A DNA stretch of 64,000 nucleotides from Lentzea albida (GCF_900111005.1 NZ_FOFV01000011.1:248001-312000); one strand, 5' to 3'. Shown: positions 8,208-15,965, counted from the stretch's first letter. Notes: generated from the sequence alone by a model not told the origin. Numbers and translations: made by a program.

Positions 8208-9271
8208 TTCGGTTCCTGCTGCGTCGTGCAGTGGATCCCGCCCCCACCCGACGCGATCCCGTCGATGTTGATCTGCACCACCGCACGTCCGGGGAACAAC
8301 CGCTCGAGCGTCGCCTTCGCCGCGGCGTCGGTGCGCCGATCACCGAACTCCGGCCCGACCACCGCCCCGTTGCACACGTAGAAGTTGATGTACCCGGCCG
8401 CGAAGTCGTCGTCGCGCACCCGCACCGCGTCCGGCCCCTCCAGCACCTCGACCCGCAACGGCCGCCCGGCCGCGTCGGTGGCGCCCCGCAAGATCTCCAG
8501 GTGGCGGCGCGTCACCTCGTAGTCGAACGACTCGGGGTCGTTGTCCAGCCCCGCCACCACCACACCGGGCCCGGCGAAGCGCGCGTAGAAGTCGGTGTGG
8601 CCGTCGGTGATGTCACGCCCGGCGATGCCCGGCAGCCAGATCACCTTCCTGATCCCGAGCAGATGCGCGAGCTCCTCCTCGACGTCGCTCTTCTTCCAGC
8701 CGGGGTTGCGGTTGGAGTGGAGCAAGCAGCTCTCGGTGATGATCGCCGTGCCCTGACCGTCGACCTCCAGCGCACCACCCTCCAGCACGAGGTCCGTGCG
8801 CACCCGCTCCGCGCCGGCCCTCCCGGCGACGAACCCGGCGACCTTCGCGTCGCGGCGGTGCTCCTGCTTGCCACCCCAGCCGTTGAAGTTGAAGTCGACC
8901 GCGCCGCCGCCGCGCACGAACACCGGCCCGGTGTCACGCATCCACAGGTCGTCGAGCTCCGCGGTGACCAGCTCGACCCCCGGCATCAACGACCGCGCGA
9001 GCTCCAGGTCCTCGGCACGCACGAGCATCGAGACGGGCTCGAACCGGGCGATCGTGGTCGCGATCGCCGCCTGGTCGCGCCGCACCTGCGGCAACAGGTC
9101 ACGGCCCCAGATCCGCTCATCGGCCGCGAACGCCATCCAGGTCCGCCGGTGCGGCTCACCCTCCTCGGGCATCACCCAGGACCGGGCCGCACTCGTGGTG
9201 CCGGACGTGCAACCGGCGAACAGGCCGCCGATGGCGGTGGCCGCCGACTGGACGAAGTTGCGCCTGTTCAT
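8204..9271 (-). CDS. Exported agmatine deiminase-family (porphyromonas-type peptidyl-arginine deiminase) protein
   Basis: A 355-residue protein; ATG 9271 gives MNRRNFVQSAATAIGGLFAGC, an N-terminus with a twin-arginine-like RR and a lipobox-like LFAGC, so it is probably exported and perhaps lipidated. The catalytic motifs of the agmatine deiminase/PPAD superfamily are present in order: WMRDTGPVFV, EGGALEVDG, DGHTDFYARF and the active-site cysteine in GGGGIHCTTQ. Members hydrolyse guanidino groups (agmatine to N-carbamoylputrescine, or peptidyl-arginine to citrulline). Known agmatine deiminases are mostly cytosolic, so an exported copy is unusual. It is the first gene of a TetR-controlled operon. 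Confidence 0.85.
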   Translation of the reverse strand: MNRRNFVQSAATAIGGLFAGCTSGTTSAARSWVMPEEGEPHRRTWMAFAADERIWGRDLLPQVRRDQAAIATTIARFEPVSMLVRAEDLELARSLMPGVELVTAELDDLWMRDTGPVFVRGGGAVDFNFNGWGGKQEHRRDAKVAGFVAGRAGAERVRTDLVLEGGALEVDGQGTAIITESCLLHSNRNPGWKKSDVEEELAHLLGIRKVIWLPGIAGRDITDGHTDFYARFAGPGVVVAGLDNDPESFDYEVTRRHLEILRGATDAAGRPLRVEVLEGPDAVRVRDDDFAAGYINFYVCNGAVVGPEFGDRRTDAAAKATLERLFPGRAVVQINIDGIASGGGGIHCTTQQEPK

Positions 9272-9288
9272 ACTCCGCACCGTAATCC

Positions 9289-9306
9289 TGACTGAAATTT
9301 CAGTCA
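9289..9306. promoter_or_regulatory. TetR operator, perfect 18-bp palindrome
   Basis: TGACTGAAATTTCAGTCA at 9289-9306 is a perfect palindrome located 17 bases upstream of the deiminase start. It fits the size and symmetry of a TetR dimer site, and a TetR gene is the last gene of the operon it precedes. Confidence 0.85.
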
Positions 9307-9350
9307 AACCGAAACCGCTGGCAGGAGCCCTGGAGCACTCGGTGGTGAGG

Positions 9351-10139
9351 TCAGCGACGCCGAGCGGGCCGCGACAGCCAGTGCGCGGGACGCGACAGCG
9401 CGGCCGGCAGCTTCGTGCGGGCGTCGCCCCGCGCGGCGTTGACCTGGGGCTGGGTCAGGAACAGGCACGTGCCGAGGTCCGCACCCGACAGGTCGGCTCC
9501 CCGCAGGTCGGCGCCGATCATGTCCGCACGGGACAGATCCGCGTTCGCCAGGTCGGCACCGATCAGGTACGCGCCGCGGAAGTCCGCGGCGGTGAGGTTC
9601 TTGTTGCGCAGCCGGGCACCGATGAGGTCGGCGCCCCGGTAGGACTTCGCGCTGGTCCGCAGCCGTTCGCTGGTGCGCAGCAGCAGGACGTTCACCTTCG
9701 CGCGGATCTCCGCGACGTCGAGCGCCAGGACGTCCTCGGGCGCGGCGACGGTGTGCTGCTCGACCTCGGTGTACGCCTCGGCCAGGTCGTCGTGCGGGTC
9801 GAGGCGCTGCGCTTCGGCCAGGTACCACAGCAGTTCGTGCAGCTGCCTGACCAGCGGGAACACCGCGAACATCTGCTGCCGCCCGGCGGTGCGCCAGTCG
9901 ACGCCGGCGAAGGTCGTCTGGGAGACCTTCTGACCCGCGCCGAAGCAGTCGTAGACCGTGCAGCCCGCATAGCCCTTCGATCGCAACGAGTCGTGGATGC
10001 CGCAGCGGTGGTCGGCCAGCAGATTCCGGCAGGGCGTGCCCGCGTCCTTGGTCGCGGCGAAGTCGGCCGACTTGGCGAACGGCAGTGCGACGCAGCACAA
10101 CCCGAAGCAGTTGGCGCAGTCGCCCTTCAACTCGTCCAT
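9351..10139 (-). CDS. Cys-cluster (YkgJ-like) N-domain fused to pentapeptide repeats
   Basis: A 262-residue protein. The first 70 residues carry nine cysteines, beginning CANCFGLCC and continuing through CRN, CGIH, C and DCFG, reminiscent of YkgJ-type Fe/Zn-chelating clusters. The middle is helical. From about residue 165, A(D/N)LxG/A pentapeptides (YRGADLIGARLRNKN, then AYLIGADLANADLSRADMIGADLRGADLSGADL split over the repeat run) form a short right-handed beta-helix, and the C-terminus is basic. Pentapeptide proteins such as MfpA/Qnr mimic DNA, but this architecture is different and its role is unknown. It follows the ArsR-type gene by six bases, so the two form an operon. Confidence 0.8.
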   Translation of the reverse strand: MDELKGDCANCFGLCCVALPFAKSADFAATKDAGTPCRNLLADHRCGIHDSLRSKGYAGCTVYDCFGAGQKVSQTTFAGVDWRTAGRQQMFAVFPLVRQLHELLWYLAEAQRLDPHDDLAEAYTEVEQHTVAAPEDVLALDVAEIRAKVNVLLLRTSERLRTSAKSYRGADLIGARLRNKNLTAADFRGAYLIGADLANADLSRADMIGADLRGADLSGADLGTCLFLTQPQVNAARGDARTKLPAALSRPAHWLSRPARRR

Positions 10140-10145
10140 CGCCGC

Positions 10146-10550
10146 TCAGCCTACTGGGTCGCCGCTGAGCAGCCGGACCTCCGCGGTGACGGCCACCGCG
10201 CCGGCCGGGCGGGTGCCCCGGTCGCGGTAGCGGAACAGCAGCCGCCGGATCGACGCGCTGATCTCCGCCATCTCCTGCGGCGTGACGTGGACGAGCGCGC
10301 TGAACGACTCGTCCGCCGCCGGCTCGTCGTCGCTCTCCCAGCGCAGCTGCCACGGACGCGCCTTGCCGCCCTGGTGCGGCGCCTCCTCGATCAACCCCAG
10401 CTCCGCGAGTTTGCGCAGGTGGAACGAACACAGCCCGGAGCTCCCGCCCAGCCGAGCGGCGGCCTGGGTGGAGGTCAGCGTGCCGTGTTCGGCCAGCAGG
10501 TCCAGCAGCGCGAGGCGTACCGGGTGGTCGGGGAGCGGCCGTCGGGACAT
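10146..10550 (-). CDS. ArsR-like winged-helix regulator
   Basis: A 134-residue regulator from ATG 10550. Residues 5-60 are a winged helix of ArsR/HTH_20 type (VRLALLDLLAEHGTLTSTQAAARLGGSSGLCSFHLRKLAELGLIEE, given here in two pieces of the same helix-turn-helix). The C-terminal half contains a segment (QEMAEISASIRRLLFRYRDR) found in the actinobacterial HTH_20 subgroup. No metal-binding cysteine pair is seen, so it is not a classical metal sensor. It is divergent from the peptide deformylase gene, and a 29-base inverted repeat of GCTTTGCAAA lies between the two starts. Confidence 0.82.
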   Translation of the reverse strand: MSRRPLPDHPVRLALLDLLAEHGTLTSTQAAARLGGSSGLCSFHLRKLAELGLIEEAPHQGGKARPWQLRWESDDEPAADESFSALVHVTPQEMAEISASIRRLLFRYRDRGTRPAGAVAVTAEVRLLSGDPVG

Positions 10551-10569
10551 GGGCACCACCCTACCGATT

Positions 10570-10598
10570 GCTTTGCAAACGCTGCTACTTTGCAAAGC
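10570..10598. promoter_or_regulatory. Operator between ArsR-type gene and deformylase
   Basis: GCTTTGCAAA at 10570-10579 and its exact complement TTTGCAAAGC at 10589-10598 flank a 9-base spacer. The right arm touches the deformylase ATG at 10599, and the left arm is 20 bases from the regulator start. Each arm also contains its own TTTGCAAA palindrome, so two dimers could bind. Confidence 0.75.
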
Positions 10599-11177
10599 AT
10601 GTCCGACCGAGGCACACCGCGCCGCATCACCGTCGTGGGCGAAGAGATCCTGACCCGCCGCTGCCGCGAGGCCACCGAGTTCGGCACGCCCGAGCTCTCC
10701 CGGCTGATCGACGACATGTTCGCCACCAACCACGTGGCCGAGGGCGCCGCCATCGCCGCCAACCAGGTGGGCGTCGACCTGCAGCTGTTCGTGTGGGACA
10801 TGACCGACGAGTGGGGCACCCACCACGTCGGCCACATCCTCAACCCCGTCCTCGACGACCTGCCCTCCGGGCAGCGCACACTCCTCGAGGAACCGGAGGG
10901 CTGCCTGTCGGTGCCGGGCCCGTACCGCGTCGTCGCGCGACCTGACCGCGCCGTCGTGCGCGGTGTCGACCAGCACGGCGACCCGGTCGTCGTCGAGGGC
11001 AGAGGCTACTTCGCCCGCTGCCTGCAACACGAGACCGACCACCTGCACGGACGCCTCTACCTCGACCGGCTCACCCAGCGCGAACGCAAGTCCGCGCTCC
11101 GGGAGATGGCCGCCTCTCAGGACGAGGTCTTCGCCCGCCGTGCCGCCCGCAGCTCGTCGGCTGCCTCGTCCAGCTGA
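10599..11177 (+). CDS. def: Peptide deformylase
   Basis: A 192-residue metal-dependent deformylase that removes N-formyl groups from nascent proteins. Motif 1 is GAAIAANQVGV (GxGxAAxQ class), motif 2 is EGCLSVPG with the cysteine metal ligand, and motif 3 is QHETDHLHG, the HExxH metal and catalytic site. All three are intact. The C-terminus after LTQRERK is longer and Ser/Ala-rich. It is the kind of secondary deformylase that many actinomycetes carry. Its promoter is embedded in the operator of the divergent ArsR-type regulator, which is unusual for a housekeeping enzyme. The 3' end overlaps a convergent coiled-coil gene by 61 bases. Confidence 0.92.
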   Translation: MSDRGTPRRITVVGEEILTRRCREATEFGTPELSRLIDDMFATNHVAEGAAIAANQVGVDLQLFVWDMTDEWGTHHVGHILNPVLDDLPSGQRTLLEEPEGCLSVPGPYRVVARPDRAVVRGVDQHGDPVVVEGRGYFARCLQHETDHLHGRLYLDRLTQRERKSALREMAASQDEVFARRAARSSSAASSS

Positions 11178-12292
11178 CGTTCCGCGCGCTCGGCCCGGGT
11201 CAACGTCTGAGCGCGCGCGTCCTCCACCACGGCCAACGTCTGCCGCACCGCCGCGACCTGCTCCGCACCCTCCTGCCGGACCTGCGCCAGCCGTGCCTCG
11301 AACTCACCACGCGTCCGCTCCAGCTCGGCCCGCGCGTCCGCGGCCGCCTGCTCGGCGCGTTCGGCCCGCACCACGGCCTGGTCACGTGCCTTCGCGGCCC
11401 GGCTCACCGTCTCGGCTGACTCCGCGCGCGCCTTCTCGACCTGCGCCGCCGCCTCACCGCGAGCCTGCCCGGCCGACTGTTCCGCGGCCAGCACCGCCGC
11501 CTCGGCCCGGTCCGTCACGGCCCGCGCCTCCGCACGCACCCGCTCGACCTCCGCCTGGGCCTCAGCACGAGCCTGCTCGACCTCGCTCCGGGCTTCGGCA
11601 CGAGCCTGCTCGATCTCCTTCGCCGCCTGCCGGCGGGCCTGTTCCGCGTGCTTGACCGCGTCGGCTTTCGCCTGCTCCGCCTCGGCCCGGATCTCCTCGA
11701 CCACCGCGGCCGCCTGCACCCTGACCTCGGCGATCTCCGCCTCAGCCCGTTCGGCGGCGGCCCGCGCGGCCTCCCGCGCCTCGTCCCGCTCGCTGATGGC
11801 GGTGTCCACGGCGTCGTCCGCTTCCTCCGCCGCACGCACCGCCTGCTCCGTCGTCTCCTCAGCGACCTTGCGCGCCTGCTCCGCGTCGTGCCGACGGCGC
11901 TCGGCGGAAGCCAGTTCCGCCTGGGCCTCCGCGACCCGGCGGGCGGCCTGGGCCTCGGCGGCCTGGATCTGGCTCTCGGCGACGCTCGGGTCGGCCATGG
12001 CGTTCAGCTCGCCGACCGCCCTCCCGAGCGTCTGCGTCATCTGCTCCGACAGCACCCGGAAGCGGTCGAGGAGCTCTTCAGCCCTGATCTTGGCGGTACC
12101 GGAGACCCTCGGGAGATTCGTCACGGTGACGACCTCCAGATTTTGCTCGGCGGTTTCCGCCAGCCGTTGCCGCTCTCTCCACGCCCGCCACCGCGTGTGC
12201 TCCGGCAGATCGCAGTACTCCGAGGGCCTGCCAGGCCCGCCACCTCGGAAAACGGGGCGTTCACAGCCGGGGAAGTTGCAGCTCGTCTCCAC
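11117..12292 (-). CDS. Zinc-motif N-terminus plus long coiled-coil protein
   Basis: A 391-residue protein. Residues 1-45 hold a compact CNFPGCERPV ... EYCDLPEHTRWRAW segment with C5, C10, C27 and H32 spaced like a small zinc site. From about residue 100 to 385 the sequence is almost uninterrupted Ala/Glu/Arg heptads (RRVAEAQAELASAERR, EQARAEARSEVEQARAEAQ), predicting a continuous coiled coil of some 280 residues, or 40 nm if extended. There is no membrane segment. Relatives occur in actinobacteria, often near mobile or segregation genes, and KfrA-like plasmid proteins have a similar DNA-binding head plus coiled coil. DNA binding is inference only. Confidence 0.7.
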   Translation of the reverse strand: METSCNFPGCERPVFRGGGPGRPSEYCDLPEHTRWRAWRERQRLAETAEQNLEVVTVTNLPRVSGTAKIRAEELLDRFRVLSEQMTQTLGRAVGELNAMADPSVAESQIQAAEAQAARRVAEAQAELASAERRRHDAEQARKVAEETTEQAVRAAEEADDAVDTAISERDEAREAARAAAERAEAEIAEVRVQAAAVVEEIRAEAEQAKADAVKHAEQARRQAAKEIEQARAEARSEVEQARAEAQAEVERVRAEARAVTDRAEAAVLAAEQSAGQARGEAAAQVEKARAESAETVSRAAKARDQAVVRAERAEQAAADARAELERTRGEFEARLAQVRQEGAEQVAAVRQTLAVVEDARAQTLTRAERAERQLDEAADELRAARRAKTSS

Positions 12293-12365
12293 ACGGATAT
12301 CGTAGCAGAATTACGTGTGCACTAACGTTATGCAACGCAACGCTACTCAATCGGGCACGAAAAAG

Positions 12366-12400
12366 CTGGCCGCCGATAAGTGAACATTATCGGCGGCCAG
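12366..12400 (-). terminator. Rho-independent terminator overlapping a stop codon
   Basis: CTGGCCGCCGATAA at 12366-12379 pairs perfectly with 12387-12400 across a 7-base loop. On the minus strand it is followed by a T-run (CTTTTT). The TAA stop of the M20 gene (12387-12389) is inside the stem, so the last codons of the gene form half of its terminator. Confidence 0.9.
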
Positions 12401-13664
12401 ACTCGGCGCCCACGGATCGCAGAGTGGCGAGGACCAGAGCCTGGGTGACGGTGACGACCTCGCTCAGAAGAACCTGCTCCTGAGGACCGTGGGCCAGCCG
12501 GACGTCACCGGGCCCGTACTGGAGGGTGGGGATCCCCGCCCCCGCGTACAACCGGAGGTCACTGCCGTAGGGAGCCCCCTGCTCGCCAGGACGCGTGCCC
12601 CCGGTGACGTCGGCATGCGCCTGCCCCACCAGATCCGCGAGTGGATGCCCCACCGGTAACCGGCCGCTCGCGAACTGGCCACCGGGCCACGTCACGACGG
12701 CGGGGTGGGCCCGCAGCCACGGATCCGCCGCGCAGGCCTCGGCGACGCACGCCTCCAGGTCCGCCCGAGCCGTGGACGGGTCCTCCCCCAGCGCCACGCC
12801 CAGCCGCCCTTCGGCCACCAGCAGGTCCGGCACGCTGCTGGCCCAGTCACCTGCGGACACGGTGCCGACCGACAGCGGGTACGGCACGGGGTAGGCGGAC
12901 AGGAGTGCGTCGGCGCCGGCGTTGCGGCGGGCCTCCAGCCGGGCGAGCGCGGCGTGGATCGGCAGGTAGGCGTCGATGGCGCTGACCCCGGCGTACCGGG
13001 TGCTGCCGTGCGTGGCCTTGCCGGGGACCTCGATGCGGAACGTGAGCGCGCCGGCGTTGGCGACCATGAGTGCGCCGCTGGTCGGTTCGGTGATGATGCA
13101 GGCGTCACCGGTGTGGCCGCGCTGCAGCGTGCCGAACGCCCCGAGGCCTCCGTCCTCCTCGCTGACGACGAAGTGCACCGCCACCTGACCCCGCAACCTG
13201 ACCTCGGCCGCGCGGATCGCGGCCATCGCGGCGAGGATCGCCACCACGCCGGCCTTCATGTCGCAGGCGCCCCGGCCGTGCACGACGTCCCCGGCCACCC
13301 GCGGCCGGAACGGGTCGCCGTGCCATTGCGCCAGGTCACCGGGCGGGACGACGTCGACGTGGCCCTGCAGGACCAGCGTCGGCCCGTCGCTCTGGCGGGT
13401 GCCGCCGACCACGCCCCACGCCTCCGTGCGCGGTGCTTCGCCGCCGGGGAAGTCCTCCTGCGCGCGGAGGTGGTCGAGGTCCATCGACCACAGGTCGACG
13501 TCGAGGTCCAGTCGCTCCAGGTTCCCGGCCAGCACGTGCTGCAGTTCGGACTCCGCGGCGCTGCCCGTCACGCTCGGAATCTCGAGAAGGTCCATCAGAA
13601 GCCGGCCGGCAGCCGCCTCGTCCACCGCGGCCAGCGCCGCGGCCTCGACATCGTTGATCGTCAC
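12387..13664 (-). CDS. M20-family peptidase (ArgE/DapE/acetylornithine deacetylase-like)
   Basis: A 425-residue enzyme if it starts at GTG 13664 (VTINDVEAAAL); a TTG at 13721 would add 19 residues but look less protein-like. The metal site is complete: QGHVDVVPPGD (His, Asp), GACDMKAG (bridging Asp), SEEDGG (catalytic and ligand Glu), ITEPT, and a C-terminal LAHGPQEQV histidine. The lid domain contains GKATHGS. Such enzymes deacylate N-acyl amino acids or succinyl-diaminopimelate-like substrates. It is divergent from an Lrp/AsnC regulator, which suggests a role in amino-acid scavenging. Confidence 0.88.
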   Translation of the reverse strand: MTINDVEAAALAAVDEAAAGRLLMDLLEIPSVTGSAAESELQHVLAGNLERLDLDVDLWSMDLDHLRAQEDFPGGEAPRTEAWGVVGGTRQSDGPTLVLQGHVDVVPPGDLAQWHGDPFRPRVAGDVVHGRGACDMKAGVVAILAAMAAIRAAEVRLRGQVAVHFVVSEEDGGLGAFGTLQRGHTGDACIITEPTSGALMVANAGALTFRIEVPGKATHGSTRYAGVSAIDAYLPIHAALARLEARRNAGADALLSAYPVPYPLSVGTVSAGDWASSVPDLLVAEGRLGVALGEDPSTARADLEACVAEACAADPWLRAHPAVVTWPGGQFASGRLPVGHPLADLVGQAHADVTGGTRPGEQGAPYGSDLRLYAGAGIPTLQYGPGDVRLAHGPQEQVLLSEVVTVTQALVLATLRSVGAESGRR

Positions 13665-13730
13665 GAGGCGGAGACTAGGGTCGCCTGACCTGCGCGAACA
13701 ATCGTCAGGAACCGCTTCCAACCCTGAATT

Positions 13731-13740
13731 CTTTGCAAAG
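13731..13740. promoter_or_regulatory. CTTTGCAAAG palindrome between M20 and Lrp/AsnC genes
   Basis: A perfect 10-bp palindrome in the divergent intergenic region, flanked by CCTGA (13723-13727) and TCAGG (13742-13746), so the dyad extends further with a two-base offset. It is a candidate Lrp/AsnC site. The identical decamer occurs at 10588-10597. Confidence 0.5.
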
Positions 13741-13768
13741 ATCAGGCCGTCGCGACGAATATTTGCGG

Positions 13769-14206
13769 ATGGACTCCATCGACGAGGCGATCATCCAGTG
13801 CGTGCTGCGCGACGCCCGGGCCACCTACGCCGAGATCGGCAAGGCGGCGGGGTTGTCGCCGTCGGCGGCCAAGCGACGGCTCGACCGGCTCGTCGCCGCG
13901 GGAGCGATCCGCGGTTTCAGCGCGGTGGTGGATCCGCAGGCGATGGCGTGGCACACCGAGGCGTTCGTGGAGATCTACTGCAAGGGCAACCCGACGCCTG
14001 CCCAGCTCACGAAGGCGCTCGAGGACATTCCCGAGGTCATCGAGGCGTGCACCGTCTCCGGCGCCGCCGACGCCATGCTCTACATGCTCGCCAAGGACAT
14101 CCCACACCTGGAACAGGCCATCCAGCGAGTGCGCTCGACCGCCCCGGTGGACCGCACCGAGAGCGCGATCGTGCTGTCACGGTTGCTGACCCGGCCCCGC
14201 CTGTAG
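13769..14206 (+). CDS. Lrp/AsnC-family transcriptional regulator
   Basis: A 145-residue regulator from ATG 13769 (MDSIDEAII). The N-terminal AsnC-type HTH (YAEIGKAAGLSPSAAKRRLDRL) is followed by the linker strand GAIRGFSAVVDP and an effector-binding RAM domain (VEIYCKGNPTPAQL, EACTVSGAADAMLYMLAKD). Members form octamers that sense amino acids. It is divergent from the M20 peptidase, and a palindrome sits between them, so regulation of peptide or N-acyl amino-acid use is likely. The 3' end overlaps the convergent MarR gene by 30 bases. Confidence 0.9.
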   Translation: MDSIDEAIIQCVLRDARATYAEIGKAAGLSPSAAKRRLDRLVAAGAIRGFSAVVDPQAMAWHTEAFVEIYCKGNPTPAQLTKALEDIPEVIEACTVSGAADAMLYMLAKDIPHLEQAIQRVRSTAPVDRTESAIVLSRLLTRPRL

Positions 14207-14695
14207 ACCGTGTCGGCCGAGCCGCAGGTTCGCCTGGTCGGCGGCCGCCGTCATCCGCGCCAGGAACGTCGCCACGGCGGTGAGCTCGTCCGGCGGCGTC
14301 GTGCGCAGGACGGTCGCGATCTCGGTGCCGGCGAGCCCGAGGAACTGCCGGGCCCGGTCACGTGCGGCCGCAGTGGGCCGGAGGGTGACGCGGCGGCGGT
14401 CGGTGTTCTCCCTGCTGCGGTGGACGTGTCCTGCGGCTTCGAGCCGGTTGAGCAGGATCGTGGTCGCGCCGGTGGTCATGCCGAGCTGCCGGGCGAGCTG
14501 TGCCGGGGACAGCGGGGTGCCCGCCTCGGCCGCCCAGATGATCTGGCCCAGGGCGTTGGCGTCGGTGCCCGGCAGCCGCATCCAGGCGGCGAGGTGCTGG
14601 TTGAGCTCACCGAAGTCGACGACCCAGTCGCGCAGCCGGTGCATCACCTCGACCTGCGCCGACGTCCACTGCGCGGTCAACGGGTCGTCTGTCAT
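14177..14695 (-). CDS. MarR-family transcriptional regulator
   Basis: A 172-residue regulator from ATG 14695. The winged helix spans about residues 45-115: LSPAQLARQLGMTTGATTILLNRLEAAGHVHR followed by the wing SRENTDRRRVTLRPT (quoted in two parts). The N- and C-terminal helices form the dimer interface. It is divergent from a TetX-like FAD monooxygenase, and the inverted repeat GTAGCTTTG-TGG-CAAAGCTAC lies between the starts. This is the classic MarR arrangement in which a small aromatic ligand would derepress the oxygenase. Confidence 0.88.
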   Translation of the reverse strand: MTDDPLTAQWTSAQVEVMHRLRDWVVDFGELNQHLAAWMRLPGTDANALGQIIWAAEAGTPLSPAQLARQLGMTTGATTILLNRLEAAGHVHRSRENTDRRRVTLRPTAAARDRARQFLGLAGTEIATVLRTTPPDELTAVATFLARMTAAADQANLRLGRHGLQAGPGQQP

Positions 14696-14715
14696 GCAGG
14701 TGCCTTTGCTCCAAA

Positions 14716-14736
14716 GTAGCTTTGTGGCAAAGCTAC
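14716..14736. promoter_or_regulatory. MarR operator
   Basis: Perfect 9-bp arms GTAGCTTTG (14716-14724) and CAAAGCTAC (14728-14736) around TGG, 20 bases from each divergent start. Size and position are typical for a MarR dimer site covering both promoters. Confidence 0.8.
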
Positions 14737-14755
14737 CACTGATGGGGAGTTGCAG

Positions 14756-15949
14756 ATGGCTGCACGACACGCGGTGATCTCCGGTGCGAGCATCGCCGGC
14801 CTCTCGGCCGCGTTCTGGCTGCGGCGCACGGGCTGGGACGTGACCGTGCTCGAACGCGCCGCGGCCTTCCGCGACGGCGGGCAGAACGTCGACGTCCGCG
14901 GCGTGGCACGGGAGGTCCTCGAACGGATGGGGCTGACCGGGGCGGTGAAAGCGCAGAACACCACCGAGACCGGCACGGTGTTCGTCGACGAGCGCGGCGA
15001 GGTGCTCGCGGAACTGCCCTCCGCCGGCCCGGACGGCGCCACCGCCGAGCTCGAGGTGCTGCGCGGCGATTTCGCCCGCGTGGTCCTGGAACACCTGCCG
15101 GAGGGAGTCGAGATCACCTACGGCGACACGATCTCCGAGGTGTCCGACGACGCCGACGCGGTCACCGTCACGACCGCCTCGGGCCGCGTCCTGACCGCCG
15201 ACCTGCTGGTGGTCGCCGAGGGAGTCCGGTCCGCCACGCGCGACCGGCTCTTCGGCGACCAGGTCGACCGCCGCGACCTCGGCATCACCATGGTCTTCGG
15301 CACGATCCCGCGCACGGCCTCCGACGACAGCCGGTGGCGCTGGCACACCACCACCGGGGGACGGCAGATCCACCTCCGCCCCGACCACCACGGCACCACC
15401 CGCGCGATGCTGGCCTGCACCAGTGAGGCGGACGTCGCCCGGCTCGACCGCGCGGACGCCCTGGCCTGGTTCCGGCAGCGCTACGCCGGCACGGGGTGGG
15501 AGACCCGCCGCGTCCTCGACGGGTTCGAGACCTCCGACGACGTCTACGTCGACCAGCTCACCCAGATCCGCATGCCGGTGTGGCACCGCGGGCGGGTGTG
15601 CCTCGCCGGGGACGCCGGCTGGTGCGTGACGCCGATGGGCGGGGGCGGCGCCTCGCTCGCGCTGGTCAGCGGGTACGTGCTGGCGGCGTGCCTGTCGTCG
15701 GCGGACCGGTTGGAGGACGGGCTCGTGGCCTACGAGGAGTGGATGCGGCCGTTGGTGGACGACGTGCAGAACTTCCCGGGCTGGCTCGTGCGGTTCGCCT
15801 ACCCGCAGACCCGGACCGGACTGGCCCTGCGCCGCGTCGCCGACAAGATCGTCACCTCCCGCCTGCTGTCGCCGCTGACGGCGAAGCTCACGCAGGTGGC
15901 GGCCACGACCAAGCCTCTTCCGCCCATCGCGGCGCGGCCGCACGTGTGA
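14756..15949 (+). CDS. FAD-dependent monooxygenase (TetX-like)
   Basis: A 397-residue flavoprotein monooxygenase; ATG 14756 follows GGGGAG by six bases. Motifs: GASIAGLSAAFWLRRTGWDVTV in the Rossmann fold (quoted region continues into VLER), QNVDVRGVA, LLVVAEGVRSATR in place of the usual DG motif, and VCLAGDAGWCVTPMGGGG at the FAD pyrophosphate. It closely matches the class that includes TetX and aromatic hydroxylases. In the DG motif the usual GADG reads AEGV, so NADPH binding may differ. Control by the divergent MarR points to a drug-like or phenolic substrate. An epoxide hydrolase follows 16 bases downstream and may be co-transcribed. Confidence 0.88.
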   Translation: MAARHAVISGASIAGLSAAFWLRRTGWDVTVLERAAAFRDGGQNVDVRGVAREVLERMGLTGAVKAQNTTETGTVFVDERGEVLAELPSAGPDGATAELEVLRGDFARVVLEHLPEGVEITYGDTISEVSDDADAVTVTTASGRVLTADLLVVAEGVRSATRDRLFGDQVDRRDLGITMVFGTIPRTASDDSRWRWHTTTGGRQIHLRPDHHGTTRAMLACTSEADVARLDRADALAWFRQRYAGTGWETRRVLDGFETSDDVYVDQLTQIRMPVWHRGRVCLAGDAGWCVTPMGGGGASLALVSGYVLAACLSSADRLEDGLVAYEEWMRPLVDDVQNFPGWLVRFAYPQTRTGLALRRVADKIVTSRLLSPLTAKLTQVAATTKPLPPIAARPHV

Positions 15950-15965
15950 TCACTATCGTCGGGGC

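Noticed and set aside
11200-11800. Apparent short-period DNA repeats (gcctcggcacgagcctgctcgac-like)
   Set aside because: These follow from the Ala/Glu/Arg heptads of the coiled-coil protein and are not a separate repeat element.
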